Shown here: positions 33,848-42,675 of the stretch, piece after piece
How the letters are laid out: every line of letters starts with the position of its first letter
Position numbering within the stretch: the first letter of the stretch is position 1
Assembly (NCBI GenBank): GCA_038147195.1
Contig: JAYQTB010000004.1
Span: 1,922,001-1,986,000 of the forward strand
Direction: 5' to 3'
Source of the DNA: Eutrophocola salsuginis
GTDB taxonomy: Bacteria; Pseudomonadota; Gammaproteobacteria; Pseudomonadales; Pseudohongiellaceae
Length of the DNA stretch: 64,000 nt
Program-made: the position numbers and the translations under genes
The notes under the pieces: model-generated
The model's input: only the letters and a program-made list of their open reading frames with translations
The model's database searches: none
What the model was told of the DNA's origin: nothing

Positions 33848-34768
33848 ATGGATATCGAAATATTAAAGACTTTCATGATGGTTAAAGAACTTGGCCACTT
33901 TGGCAAAACCGCAAAAAACTTTGGGGTTACTCAGTCAGCTGTCAGCCTGCGCATCAAGCAATTAGAGGACGAACTTGGCGCCCCGCTATTCAATCGCTAC
34001 CGCAACAACCTCCAACTCACGACGGCAGGCGAGCGCCTGGTACTTTACGCGGAGAAGATTATCAGCGAGTGGGAAAAGGCTAAGATCGACATCACCATGC
34101 GACAGCAAACGCGCAGAATCGTGCGCTTTGGCGCCAGCAATGGTTTCTGCAGCATCCTTCTCAAAAACAACATCGGCGCGATTTACCAAAACGTCGATAA
34201 CATCATCCTAAAGGCCACGACCATGGTCGAAGACAATTTACGCAGAAATTTGCGAGAAAAAGGGCTCGACATAGCAATTATGTACGAGCCCATGCGCGAT
34301 ACGATGTTTACCTCAATACCATTTAGCAGTGTTGAATTGGTTCTCGTATCCTCTCAGCAGAACTTGACGATTGAAGATATGTTGAACGGGAAATATGTCT
34401 CTGTTGAGTGGGGATCGTTCTTCAATACCCAATTTCTTGAGATGTCCGCAATGATGTCCCAGCCCGTCATCATGGCCTCTGATTGCGATTTTGCCCTCCA
34501 ATTCATTCTTGACCACGGTGGCAGCGCATACCTGCCCTACAGCCTGGTGAAAGAGCATCTTGGAAAGTCCCTATTCCGCATCGATGAGGCACCTGTACTC
34601 GACCAGCCAATTTATGCGATTTTTCCGACCGCATCGGTTCTCAAAAATGAAATAACTGGCATGATCCAAGTGCTAAAGGAAAATAGCGGCCCCATGTTGT
34701 CGACTATGGAGGACGTTTTAGACGGACTATCCCCCAAAGAGAATTCACCCGCGCTGGCGGCCGTCTGA
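33848..34768 (+). CDS. LysR-family transcriptional regulator
   Basis: A 306-residue regulator. The N-terminal winged HTH reads FGKTAKNFGVTQSAVSLRIKQ followed by LEDELGAPLFNRYRNNLQLT; a linker helix and a two-lobed ligand-binding domain follow. It lies between the TonB receptor and the DUF1587/1592 haem-protein operon, all on the plus strand. A perfect TTGACGT-N3-ACGTCAA dyad 51 bp after its stop fits a LysR-type T-N11-A site, so it may control the downstream operon. Ligand unknown. Confidence 0.92.
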   Translation: MDIEILKTFMMVKELGHFGKTAKNFGVTQSAVSLRIKQLEDELGAPLFNRYRNNLQLTTAGERLVLYAEKIISEWEKAKIDITMRQQTRRIVRFGASNGFCSILLKNNIGAIYQNVDNIILKATTMVEDNLRRNLREKGLDIAIMYEPMRDTMFTSIPFSSVELVLVSSQQNLTIEDMLNGKYVSVEWGSFFNTQFLEMSAMMSQPVIMASDCDFALQFILDHGGSAYLPYSLVKEHLGKSLFRIDEAPVLDQPIYAIFPTASVLKNEITGMIQVLKENSGPMLSTMEDVLDGLSPKENSPALAAV

Positions 34769-34818
34769 GCTCCCACAAACTGCGATACTCTAATTTTAGC
34801 GTAATATTCGTCGAGAGT

Positions 34819-34835
34819 TTGACGTCACACGTCAA
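34819..34835. promoter_or_regulatory. Perfect dyad, candidate LysR operator
   Basis: TTGACGTCACACGTCAA: two 7-bp arms around CAC, with a T-N11-A core typical of LysR sites. It lies between the LysR gene and the haem-protein gene, 158 bp before the latter's start. No other palindrome of similar quality is seen in this 224-bp gap. Confidence 0.5.
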
Positions 34836-34992
34836 TCTAACACCAAGAAATATAGGAATTTTCTGGATACTTGACCCAGAAAGCCTTTATTTTTAGCGTT
34901 TTGTGGCAGAATAACGAAAAAATAGACGGTTCGTCATATCGCCCACACTCAACACAGCACTAAATCGTTAAATGTTTTAGCAAGGTAGCGTC

Positions 34993-37443
34993 ATGCTCAG
35001 GAAAGTTTCGCTCTTCCAATCAGTAGCCTCCCCAGCAGGGGGTGCATTATTCGTCACCTTGGCGAGCGTCAGTTTAGGCCTGCTGGCACAGGGATCCTTT
35101 GCCCAGCAAACACCAAGCGCCCTATTTGAAAACTACTGCGAGGGCTGCCACAACCTGGAAGACTTCTCCGGCGGAGTTGCCTTTGACTTGATGGATCTCA
35201 ACGAGCTAAGCCAGGAACAGGAAGTATGGGAAACCGCGATCAACAAACTGCGCGGGCGCCTGATGCCCCCCGCCGGAGCCGAGCAACCACCCCAGGCAGA
35301 TGTCGATGCCGCCATCAGCTACCTCGAGCACACCATAGACAGCGAGACGCATGAGCGTCACATTGGCAATGTACCTATTCAGCGACTAAACCGGACTGAG
35401 TTTGCCACCATCGTGTCAGACCTCATTGGAGTAACCGTTGATCCTGCGCAAATTCTGCCAAGCGAGATAGAGGTGGAGGGTTTCGAGAATATAGCCAACG
35501 CATTGGGTGCCTCACCGGCATTTTTGGAACAGTACATTTCTGCCACCCGCCAGGTGGCGAGTCAGGCCGTCGGCAACCCGACACCCAAATTCGCAAGCGT
35601 ATTTCATGAACTACCAAACCAGAACCGCGGCACGTTCAACGGCGGCAACAGCATGGCCCGTAACCATATAGACGGCTACCCGCTAGGCACACGTGGCGGC
35701 ATGAAGTTTACCCACTTCTTCCCTGCCGATGGGGAATACCGTTTCAACGTACTCGACATCGATGCCGGTCTGTATCCGCGCGGTATGGAAACGGCCGCCA
35801 CCATGGTGATCCTTGTGGATGGTGTCGAAGTTAATCGTGTAAATATTGGCGGCCCAGAAGATCTTGCCATCGCAACGCGAGACGGGGTCGTCGGCGGCGA
35901 CGTGATCCTAGCAAAAATTGCCGGGATACCAGCAGATGTAAAGGTTGGTACTCATGAAGTTATGGTGACATTCATCGAACGCTCATGGGCAGCCAGCAAC
36001 AATGCAACCGGCAACGGCCGAGTGCTAGGCATGCCGATCATTGGCCTCGGTGTCGAAGTCGAAGGCCCATACAACCCTGTTGGATTATCACTTAGCGACA
36101 GCCGCAAGAAGATCCTGGTATGCCAGCCAAGAGAGGCTGCCGAAGAACGTGGCTGCGCTGAACGAATCGCCCGCAACCTCGCCACAAGGGCTTTTCGCCG
36201 CCCTGTAACGGACGATGACCTGGAGTGGCTGATGCCGTTTTATGAGGTGGGCCGCGCCGAGGAGGGGGGATTTGATTCCGGAATAATTGAATTAACAACC
36301 GCAATATTATCTAGCCCCGACTTCCTTTATCGCTCTATGCGGATTATTGAAGACTCACCACGGCAGCTAAATGATCTAGAAATCGCTACTCGCCTATCCT
36401 TTATGCTCTGGAGTCAGGGCCCGGATGCCGAACTGATAGCCTACGCCGCGAACGGCAAGTTGTCCGATAACGCCGTCATGGCAACTCAGGTCAAGAGGAT
36501 GCTGGCAGATCCTCGCGCCAACGCATTGATCGAGAATTTCGCATTGGCATGGCTGAATCTGGACGAACTGGAGCAAGTCCAGCCGGTAGACCGCGGCTTC
36601 AGCGACAGCATGCGAACCAATTTCGAGACAGAAATTCGCCTGTTCCTGGCCAGTGTGTTGTTAGAGGACCGCCCAGTACACGAGTTGCTGACAGCAGACT
36701 GGACTTATCTAAATGATTCTCTCGCAGCGCATTATGACATTGAAGGTGTTTACGGCTCCCAATTCCGACGCATACAGCTGGACAACGAAGTCCGTCGCGG
36801 GCTACTAGGCAAGGGTGCTATGTTGTTGCGCACCTCCTACGGTGACCGCACATCTCCAGTACTCCGCGGTGCCTGGATCCTAGATCGAATCATGGGCACT
36901 CCGCCCACCCCGCCGCCGCCAAACGTGGAGGTCGACCTAACCATACGTGAAGGAGAAAAGCCGACCACCCTTCGCTCCCGCCTGGAAAAACATCGCGAAA
37001 ACCCGACCTGCATGGCCTGTCACGGCCTCATCGATCCGCCGGGTCTGGCCCTTGAGAATTTCGATGTTACAGGCCGCTGGCGCGACGTCGATCGCCAGGC
37101 TAACGCACCCATCGATTCAACCACCGTGCTGACTAATGGCGACTTTATCGACGGTCCTGTAGAAATGCGCGAGCATCTGCTAAGCCGCGCAGATCAGCTG
37201 CCGATGACGATCACCAAGCGTCTGATGATGTATGCACTGAATAGAGAAATCGAATACTTTGACATGCCCTACGTCAGGGAAATCGTTAAAAAGGCGGCAG
37301 AGGACAATTACACCTTCACCTCAATAATTACCGCACTGGCTAACCATGATGTGTTCCGTATGCAGGGACCAGAGGAATACGCCAGCCTGCCCTCAAAAAA
37401 TGCGACGTCACAAGACGTGGCATCCACCATAACAGGGAACTAG
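34993..37443 (+). CDS. DUF1587/1595/1592/1588/1585 haem protein (planctomycete-type)
   Basis: An 816-residue exported protein with signal peptide (ends SFAQ), an N-terminal cytochrome-c-like region (C49-EGC-H53) and a C-terminal haem motif (C673-MAC-H677 followed by GLIDPPGLALENFDVTGRWR), which is the DUF1588 hallmark. Between them are a DUF1587 region (RLNRTEFATIVSDLIGV), a carbohydrate-binding-like beta module (FFPADGEYRFNVLDIDAG), DUF1595 and DUF1592 segments (FRRPVTDDDLEWL, ATRLSFMLWSQGPD). These proteins are abundant in planctomycetes and some marine proteobacteria; function is unknown but a periplasmic oxidative role is likely. First gene of a four-gene run with the DUF1552, MBL-fold and ankyrin genes. 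Confidence 0.88.
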   Translation: MLRKVSLFQSVASPAGGALFVTLASVSLGLLAQGSFAQQTPSALFENYCEGCHNLEDFSGGVAFDLMDLNELSQEQEVWETAINKLRGRLMPPAGAEQPPQADVDAAISYLEHTIDSETHERHIGNVPIQRLNRTEFATIVSDLIGVTVDPAQILPSEIEVEGFENIANALGASPAFLEQYISATRQVASQAVGNPTPKFASVFHELPNQNRGTFNGGNSMARNHIDGYPLGTRGGMKFTHFFPADGEYRFNVLDIDAGLYPRGMETAATMVILVDGVEVNRVNIGGPEDLAIATRDGVVGGDVILAKIAGIPADVKVGTHEVMVTFIERSWAASNNATGNGRVLGMPIIGLGVEVEGPYNPVGLSLSDSRKKILVCQPREAAEERGCAERIARNLATRAFRRPVTDDDLEWLMPFYEVGRAEEGGFDSGIIELTTAILSSPDFLYRSMRIIEDSPRQLNDLEIATRLSFMLWSQGPDAELIAYAANGKLSDNAVMATQVKRMLADPRANALIENFALAWLNLDELEQVQPVDRGFSDSMRTNFETEIRLFLASVLLEDRPVHELLTADWTYLNDSLAAHYDIEGVYGSQFRRIQLDNEVRRGLLGKGAMLLRTSYGDRTSPVLRGAWILDRIMGTPPTPPPPNVEVDLTIREGEKPTTLRSRLEKHRENPTCMACHGLIDPPGLALENFDVTGRWRDVDRQANAPIDSTTVLTNGDFIDGPVEMREHLLSRADQLPMTITKRLMMYALNREIEYFDMPYVREIVKKAAEDNYTFTSIITALANHDVFRMQGPEEYASLPSKNATSQDVASTITGN

Positions 37444-37455
37444 GGAGTAAGCCTC

Positions 37456-38796
37456 ATGGCAAAATTTCTAACCAAAAAACATCTGTCACGCCGCACACTG
37501 CTGCGCGGTGGTGGTGTCGCACTGGCATTGCCGTTCCTGGATGCGATGGTACCTGCCAGTACTGCGCTGGCACAGGTCGAGGCGATGCCGAAAAAGCGCG
37601 CCGGCTTCTTCTACCTACCCCACGGCACCATCATGAACAACACGCCGTTCGGCAAGGACGTGGACCACTGGACCAGCACCGGTTCGGGTGACAGCTTCCA
37701 ACTCGGCAAGATGATGGCCTCACTGGAGCCCTACAAGAATTACGTGACCACGTTCGAGAACATCGAGAACAATGCGGCTTTGGGTTCGGTGCATACCTAC
37801 AACCCGGCCACCTGGTTGTCATGCGTGCGCCCCGGTGAAGGCTCGGTGCCTGCACTGGCCACCACGCTCGACCAGGTCATTGCCCAGCAGCTCGGCCAGG
37901 AAACTGCCCTGCCCTCACTGGAAATGGCGACCGAGACCACCGTACAGGTGGCGGCCGGCAACGGCGGCTTTTATGCCGTGACGACATCATTCGCGGCACC
38001 CAACCAGCCGCTGCCGATGGAATTCAATCCCCGCAAGGTCTTTATCCAGCTGATGGGTCCGTATGATACGCAGGAAGAACGCTCGCTGATCCTATCGAAG
38101 AACCGCAGCGTGCTGGACATGATCGCCGACCGCACCCGCGCACTGCAGAACGACCTGGGCACCGGTGACCGGGAGATCCTGTCCAACTACCTCGACACCG
38201 TGCGCGAAATCGAAAGACGCGTTCAGATCGCCCAAAACCAGGACATGTCCGGCATCGATGTGCCGGCTGCTCCCGTCGGCGTATTCGAGAATTTTGACGA
38301 CCAGATCAAGATGATGTTCGACCTGGCGGCGTTGGCCTACCAGGCCGACCTGACCCGTATCCTCACCCTTGTGATGGCCGCGGAAGGCACCGACCGCACC
38401 TACCCGCAGGTGAATGTCGCCGGCGGCTTCCACCCGACGAGCCACCACACCAACGACCCGGAACGCATTCAGGACCTGATCCGCGTACAGACCTACCACA
38501 TGGAACACTTCGGCCGCTTCGTACAGAAGCTGGCAGATACACCTGATGGTGACGGCAGCATCCTCGACCACTCCCTGTTCCTGTACGGGTCCAACATGGG
38601 CAACAGTAACCAGCATGACAACTATCCGTTGCCTGAGATCCTCGTTGGCGGCGCGAGCGGCGCGCACAAGGGCGGCAAGAACGTTACACCGCCGGAACGG
38701 ACACCGCTGGCCAACATCCACCTGACCATATTAGACAAACTGGGCATTCCGCAGGAAAGCTTCGGTAACAGCACCGGTATCCTTTCCGAGGTTTAA
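37456..38796 (+). CDS. DUF1552 protein with Tat-type signal
   Basis: A 446-residue exported protein. The N-terminus SRRTLLRGGGVALALPFLDA is a twin-arginine signal, suggesting it folds with a cofactor before export. The DUF1552 body has GFFYLPHGTIMNN, SFAAPNQPLPMEFNPRKVF and GGFHPTSHHTNDPE, and ends GSNMGNSNQHDNYPLPEILV, rich in His and Asn that may bind metal; it belongs to the alkaline-phosphatase-like/sulfatase-related DUF1501/1552 group. It follows the haem protein after 12 bp, the standard pairing for these families. Activity unknown. Confidence 0.88.
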   Translation: MAKFLTKKHLSRRTLLRGGGVALALPFLDAMVPASTALAQVEAMPKKRAGFFYLPHGTIMNNTPFGKDVDHWTSTGSGDSFQLGKMMASLEPYKNYVTTFENIENNAALGSVHTYNPATWLSCVRPGEGSVPALATTLDQVIAQQLGQETALPSLEMATETTVQVAAGNGGFYAVTTSFAAPNQPLPMEFNPRKVFIQLMGPYDTQEERSLILSKNRSVLDMIADRTRALQNDLGTGDREILSNYLDTVREIERRVQIAQNQDMSGIDVPAAPVGVFENFDDQIKMMFDLAALAYQADLTRILTLVMAAEGTDRTYPQVNVAGGFHPTSHHTNDPERIQDLIRVQTYHMEHFGRFVQKLADTPDGDGSILDHSLFLYGSNMGNSNQHDNYPLPEILVGGASGAHKGGKNVTPPERTPLANIHLTILDKLGIPQESFGNSTGILSEV

Positions 38797-38805
38797 CGCA
38801 TCACT

Positions 38806-39792
38806 ATGGGCAGTCGCAGGACAACGTTTGAACGCAGAACCATTCTCAGGGCTGGTGCTGGTCTCTCCTGTGCTCCGCTGATCGCAGGACTGACAGGCTG
38901 TTCGCAGGATCCGACCGCTGATGTAACCTCGGAAAGCGTGACCAGCACACCGGTTATGCGAACGCCCGAGCAGTTGCCCATGGAATCCGTCAGGAACGGC
39001 GTCAGTGTCATCTCCGGCGCTCCGGGTAACGTCCTGGTGCTGGAAACTGCCGAAGGGCGCCTGCTGGTGGATTCCGGATCTGCCGACATGGCTCATTCCG
39101 TCAAACTCACACTGGGCGATGCTCCTGTCACGAGGCTCATCAACACCCATTACCATGCAGACCAGTCAGGCGGTAACGTGTTGTTCGGCGATGCCGGCGC
39201 GGCTATCTATGCCCATGAAATCACCCGCCAGTGGTTGAGTGCCGATTACTATATTCCGTCCGAAGACCGCTGGGTGTCAGCCCTGCCCGAAATCGGCAGG
39301 CCTACGCATACCTTCCGTGAAAAGGAAGTCCTTAACCTCGGTGATGAAAGCATCGAGATTGGTTATCTGCTAGAAGCACACACGCGCGGTGATGCCTATG
39401 TCTTCCTGCGTAATGCCAACATCCTGGCCGTAGGCGACGTCGCTTCACCATTGCGGGACCCTTCACTGGACTGGTACGCCGGTGGCTGGCTAGGCGGCCG
39501 TGTCGATGCCATGGACGACCTACTTGAGGTTGCCAATGACGATACGCTTATCGTGCCTGCCTACGGCGCGATCATGACTATGGCCGACTACCGGTCGGAA
39601 CGGGAAATGATGTGGCACCTGTGGGATCGCTGCTCCACGCTGGTTAACAGCGGCCGCAGCGCCCAGGACATAATCGATGCCGGAGTAATGGACGAGATAG
39701 GTCGCAAATTCGATGACCCGTACAAATTTTGTTATGACGCCGCAAAAGGGCTATGGGCGCATTACACCAATTTCGGAGGCAATGTAGTCTGA
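38806..39792 (+). CDS. Secreted MBL-fold metallohydrolase-like protein, atypical metal site
   Basis: A 328-residue exported metallo-beta-lactamase-fold protein. The N-terminus (ERRTILRAGAGLSCAPLIAG, then LTGC) looks like a Tat signal with a possible lipobox. The main motif is INTHYHADQSGGN: the first two His and Asp are kept, but the next His of HxHxDH is Gln. A later His is kept in EAHTRGDAYVF, but the usual GHG near the end is replaced by PAYGAI. The second metal position is therefore probably lost, and the enzyme may be mononuclear or have another role. Coupled to the ankyrin gene by TGATG. Confidence 0.83.
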   Translation: MGSRRTTFERRTILRAGAGLSCAPLIAGLTGCSQDPTADVTSESVTSTPVMRTPEQLPMESVRNGVSVISGAPGNVLVLETAEGRLLVDSGSADMAHSVKLTLGDAPVTRLINTHYHADQSGGNVLFGDAGAAIYAHEITRQWLSADYYIPSEDRWVSALPEIGRPTHTFREKEVLNLGDESIEIGYLLEAHTRGDAYVFLRNANILAVGDVASPLRDPSLDWYAGGWLGGRVDAMDDLLEVANDDTLIVPAYGAIMTMADYRSEREMMWHLWDRCSTLVNSGRSAQDIIDAGVMDEIGRKFDDPYKFCYDAAKGLWAHYTNFGGNVV

Positions 39793-41363
39793 TGAAACGT
39801 TTCAGTATCTTCTCTACAGCACTGTTGTCTTTCCTGGCAATTACGGCGCATGCCCAGGATTCCCTAATCGACCTGGTCAAGGCCGGCCGGCATGACGCCG
39901 CCATGACCGCAGTCGCATCCGCCGACGTGAACGCCACCGCGGCGGACGGAACCACCGCGCTGATGTATGCCACCTACAACGTCGATACCGATCTTGTGCG
40001 CGCGCTGCTGGCAGCCGGTGCGGTTGTCGATGTCACCAACCAATATGGTTCCTCGCCGCTGGCGGAAGCCGTGAAATTGGATAACGAAGAACTGGTACGC
40101 ATACTGCTGGATGCCGGCGCTGACCCGGACTCCCCTAATCTCGACAACCAGACCGCCCTGATGCTGGCTTCCTACATCGGCAATAACTCTATCGCGGAAA
40201 GACTGATCGATGCCGGTGCTGATGTGAATGCCATAGAAACCTTCCGTCACCAGACAGCACTCATGTGGGCGGCCTCTGAGAATCATCCGGATGTTGTCGA
40301 TCAGCTGATCGCTCATGGCGCCGATGTGCACGTCAAGGCCGTCGCCGATGACTGGCCGCGACAGATGACTTCCGAACCGCGTGCCCAGTTCCGTCCCACC
40401 GGTGGCCTCAACGCCCTGCTGTACGCCACCCGCTCCGGCTGCTATCGCTGCACGATGGCCATCGTCGAGGCCGGCGCCGATGTCAACCAACCCAATCCGG
40501 ATGGTGTGACACCGTTGCTCAATGCCATCGACAACAAGAATTTCGACGTGGCCATGTACCTGATCGATCAGGGTGCCAAGGTTGACACCTGGGACATGAC
40601 CGGTCGCACGCCGTTGTATCTGGCTATCGACATGAACAGCTTCAGCCCTAGCACTTTTGGCTTTGCCAGCATTAGCGAGTCATTCAATTCGGCAGGAGAA
40701 AACGGCAGGAATATCACGGCGCTGGATATCGCTCGCCGCCTCATCGACATGGGCGTGGACGTCAACCACCAGCTGACCCGCATGCGCCCCAACGGTCCCG
40801 GCCGCGGCCGCTTCGCCGATTACGACATGCGCGGAGGTACGGCCGCCCTGCACGTGGCGGTGCTGGCCCATGACCACGAGGCCATCGAACTTCTTCTCGC
40901 TAACGGCGCCGAAGTGAATCTGCGCAACGTTTTCAGGCTGACACCGCTGATGTATGCGGCGGGCATGAGCGGTAACGGCCGCGGACCCGGTGGCGGCGAA
41001 TCCGACGACATGCAGACCAAGGTCATCAAGACCATCGACATGCTTCTCGATGCCGGCGCCGACATCAATGCCCGCGTCAACGATAGTCACACACTGACGG
41101 CAAAACTCGATACCTATATCCAGTGGAAAGACAACGAAGGCCGCACCGCCCTGTTTGGCGCGGCGGAAATCGGCTGGGAAAGAGTCGTCGCCCACCTGCT
41201 AGAACGCGGCGCCGACCCGATGATCAAGGACAACGAGGGTATGACCGCCCTGGATGCCGCCCTCGCTCCACCGCGCACCGGGCCTGGTGCACGCCGACAG
41301 GACATTACCGATCGCACCGCCACCGCCGACCTTCTTCGCGCCACTATGGCAAGCGCCGAATAA
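39792..41363 (+). CDS. Secreted ankyrin-repeat protein, copy 2
   Basis: A 523-residue exported protein with signal peptide (ends AHAQ) and about nine to ten ankyrin repeats (SADVNATA, GADPDSPN, GADVNAIE, HGADVHVK, GADVNQPN, GAKVDTWD, GAEVNLRN, GADINARV, GADPMIKD). It keeps the same insertions as the 11341-12963 paralogue: ADDWPRQMTSEPRAQFR with the cysteine pair RSGCYRCTMAIVEAGA, and the segment before TALDIARRLIDMG. Probable periplasmic scaffold or protective protein. Last gene of the haem-protein operon; a terminator follows. Confidence 0.87.
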   Translation: MKRFSIFSTALLSFLAITAHAQDSLIDLVKAGRHDAAMTAVASADVNATAADGTTALMYATYNVDTDLVRALLAAGAVVDVTNQYGSSPLAEAVKLDNEELVRILLDAGADPDSPNLDNQTALMLASYIGNNSIAERLIDAGADVNAIETFRHQTALMWAASENHPDVVDQLIAHGADVHVKAVADDWPRQMTSEPRAQFRPTGGLNALLYATRSGCYRCTMAIVEAGADVNQPNPDGVTPLLNAIDNKNFDVAMYLIDQGAKVDTWDMTGRTPLYLAIDMNSFSPSTFGFASISESFNSAGENGRNITALDIARRLIDMGVDVNHQLTRMRPNGPGRGRFADYDMRGGTAALHVAVLAHDHEAIELLLANGAEVNLRNVFRLTPLMYAAGMSGNGRGPGGGESDDMQTKVIKTIDMLLDAGADINARVNDSHTLTAKLDTYIQWKDNEGRTALFGAAEIGWERVVAHLLERGADPMIKDNEGMTALDAALAPPRTGPGARRQDITDRTATADLLRATMASAE

Positions 41364-41382
41364 ACGCAAACAAGTTTACCGG

Positions 41383-41409
41383 ACGCCAGGCAATGCCTGG
41401 CGTTTTTTT
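41383..41409 (+). terminator. Rho-independent terminator after the ankyrin gene
   Basis: ACGCCAGGC pairs perfectly with GCCTGGCGT around AAT, followed by a run of T residues. It ends the four-gene run and separates it from the PQQ sugar-dehydrogenase-like gene. Confidence 0.9.
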
Positions 41410-41448
41410 CACAGCACTTATCATTATGTAATACCGGGGTTAATCGCC

Positions 41449-42654
41449 ATGCGTTCCAGTCATTCTGCTCTAGCCTGTTTCTTAGTCCTTGCTGCCAGCC
41501 ACATCATGGCCGCAGAACAACCGCCCATCGGCATCGATGCGTTCGTGCTGGAAGAGACGCCTTACGTTTTCGACACGGCCGAACAGCACGACATCGAAGT
41601 CACGTTGCTCGCGAAAGGATTGCCGCGCTCCTTCAGCCTAGTCTTCCTGCCGGACGGCGACCTGCTCGTCTCGGAGCGCGGTGGTAACCTGCGCATTATC
41701 CATGACGCTACGGGACCCGACGCCAGGCTAGACCCGAGTCCGGTTCCCGGCATGCCGACACTGACCGAACCCTATCGCAACGGCGGACTGAACGATCTCG
41801 CCCTGCACCCTGATTTCGCCAGCAACGGTTGGTTGTATTTCAGTTACAACAAGGCAGGTCCGAAAGATGGTGATCGCCAGACCAGCATCCCGACCCTAAT
41901 GCGCGGGCGCTGGGACAACGGCCGCGTGACCGATGTCGAGGAACTGTTCACCAGCGAACCTGGTGGCACCAGCGGCATGCGTATCGCTTTCGCCAATGAT
42001 GGCACCCTGTATATGACGACCGGCTCGCCGTTCGGCACGGACGCGCAGGAACTGGACAACGTGTTCGGCAAGGTACTGCGATTAAATGATGACGGCAGCA
42101 TTCCCGGTGACAATCCCTTCCTTGGCCGCGACGACGTGCATCCCGCCATCTATTCATATGGCCACCGCGACCAACTCGGACTCACCGTGCACAGGGCCAG
42201 TGGCACCGTGTTCGCGGCGGAGCATGGCCCCAATGGCGGAGATGAAGTGAACCTGCTGGTGCCTGGCGGCAACTACGGCTGGCCGGTAACCTCTTATGGG
42301 AGAAACTACGACGGTTCAAAGATTTCTGACCTGCCGGTGGAGCGCGGCGTCGAGCAGCCGCAGGTCGTATGGATTCCCTCCATCGGCCCGAGCGGTATCA
42401 TGTTCTATGACGGGGACGCCTTCCCTGCCTGGAAAGGCAACTTGTTCGTAGGCAGCGTGCGCTACGGCCAAATCAACCGGACCGGCTCCCTGGAGCGCGT
42501 TGTGCTGAACGAGAATTTCGAGGAACTGCGCCGCGAGAAATTACTGGGCGATCTGCATCAGCGCATCCGGGATGTGAAACAGGGTCCGGACGGCAACCTC
42601 TACGTGCTGACGGACGGTGATGAATTCGCGGTCCTGCGGATAGCTCCCCGCTAA
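41449..42654 (+). CDS. PQQ-dependent sugar dehydrogenase-like (Asd/YliI type)
   Basis: A 401-residue exported six-bladed propeller of the soluble glucose/sorbosone dehydrogenase family, which oxidises aldose sugars with PQQ. Signal peptide ends IMAA. Landmarks: SFSLVFLPDGDLLVSERGG, NGGLNDLALHPDF (in sGDH a His here is the catalytic base, here NDLALHPDF keeps it nearby), YSYGHRDQLGL, FAAEHGPNGGDEVNLL and GGNYGWPVTSYG. ATG at 41449 gives the signal peptide; the frame is open far upstream through the previous terminator, which is not coding. Electron acceptor unknown; cytochromes nearby are candidates. Confidence 0.87.
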   Translation: MRSSHSALACFLVLAASHIMAAEQPPIGIDAFVLEETPYVFDTAEQHDIEVTLLAKGLPRSFSLVFLPDGDLLVSERGGNLRIIHDATGPDARLDPSPVPGMPTLTEPYRNGGLNDLALHPDFASNGWLYFSYNKAGPKDGDRQTSIPTLMRGRWDNGRVTDVEELFTSEPGGTSGMRIAFANDGTLYMTTGSPFGTDAQELDNVFGKVLRLNDDGSIPGDNPFLGRDDVHPAIYSYGHRDQLGLTVHRASGTVFAAEHGPNGGDEVNLLVPGGNYGWPVTSYGRNYDGSKISDLPVERGVEQPQVVWIPSIGPSGIMFYDGDAFPAWKGNLFVGSVRYGQINRTGSLERVVLNENFEELRREKLLGDLHQRIRDVKQGPDGNLYVLTDGDEFAVLRIAPR

Positions 42655-42675
42655 GCAGCCATGTTTCCTGCCCGT

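Noticed and set aside
41254..41448. Upstream extension of the PQQ sugar-dehydrogenase-like gene
   Set aside because: The extension runs antisense-like through the ankyrin gene's end and its terminator; the signal peptide begins at the ATG at 41449.
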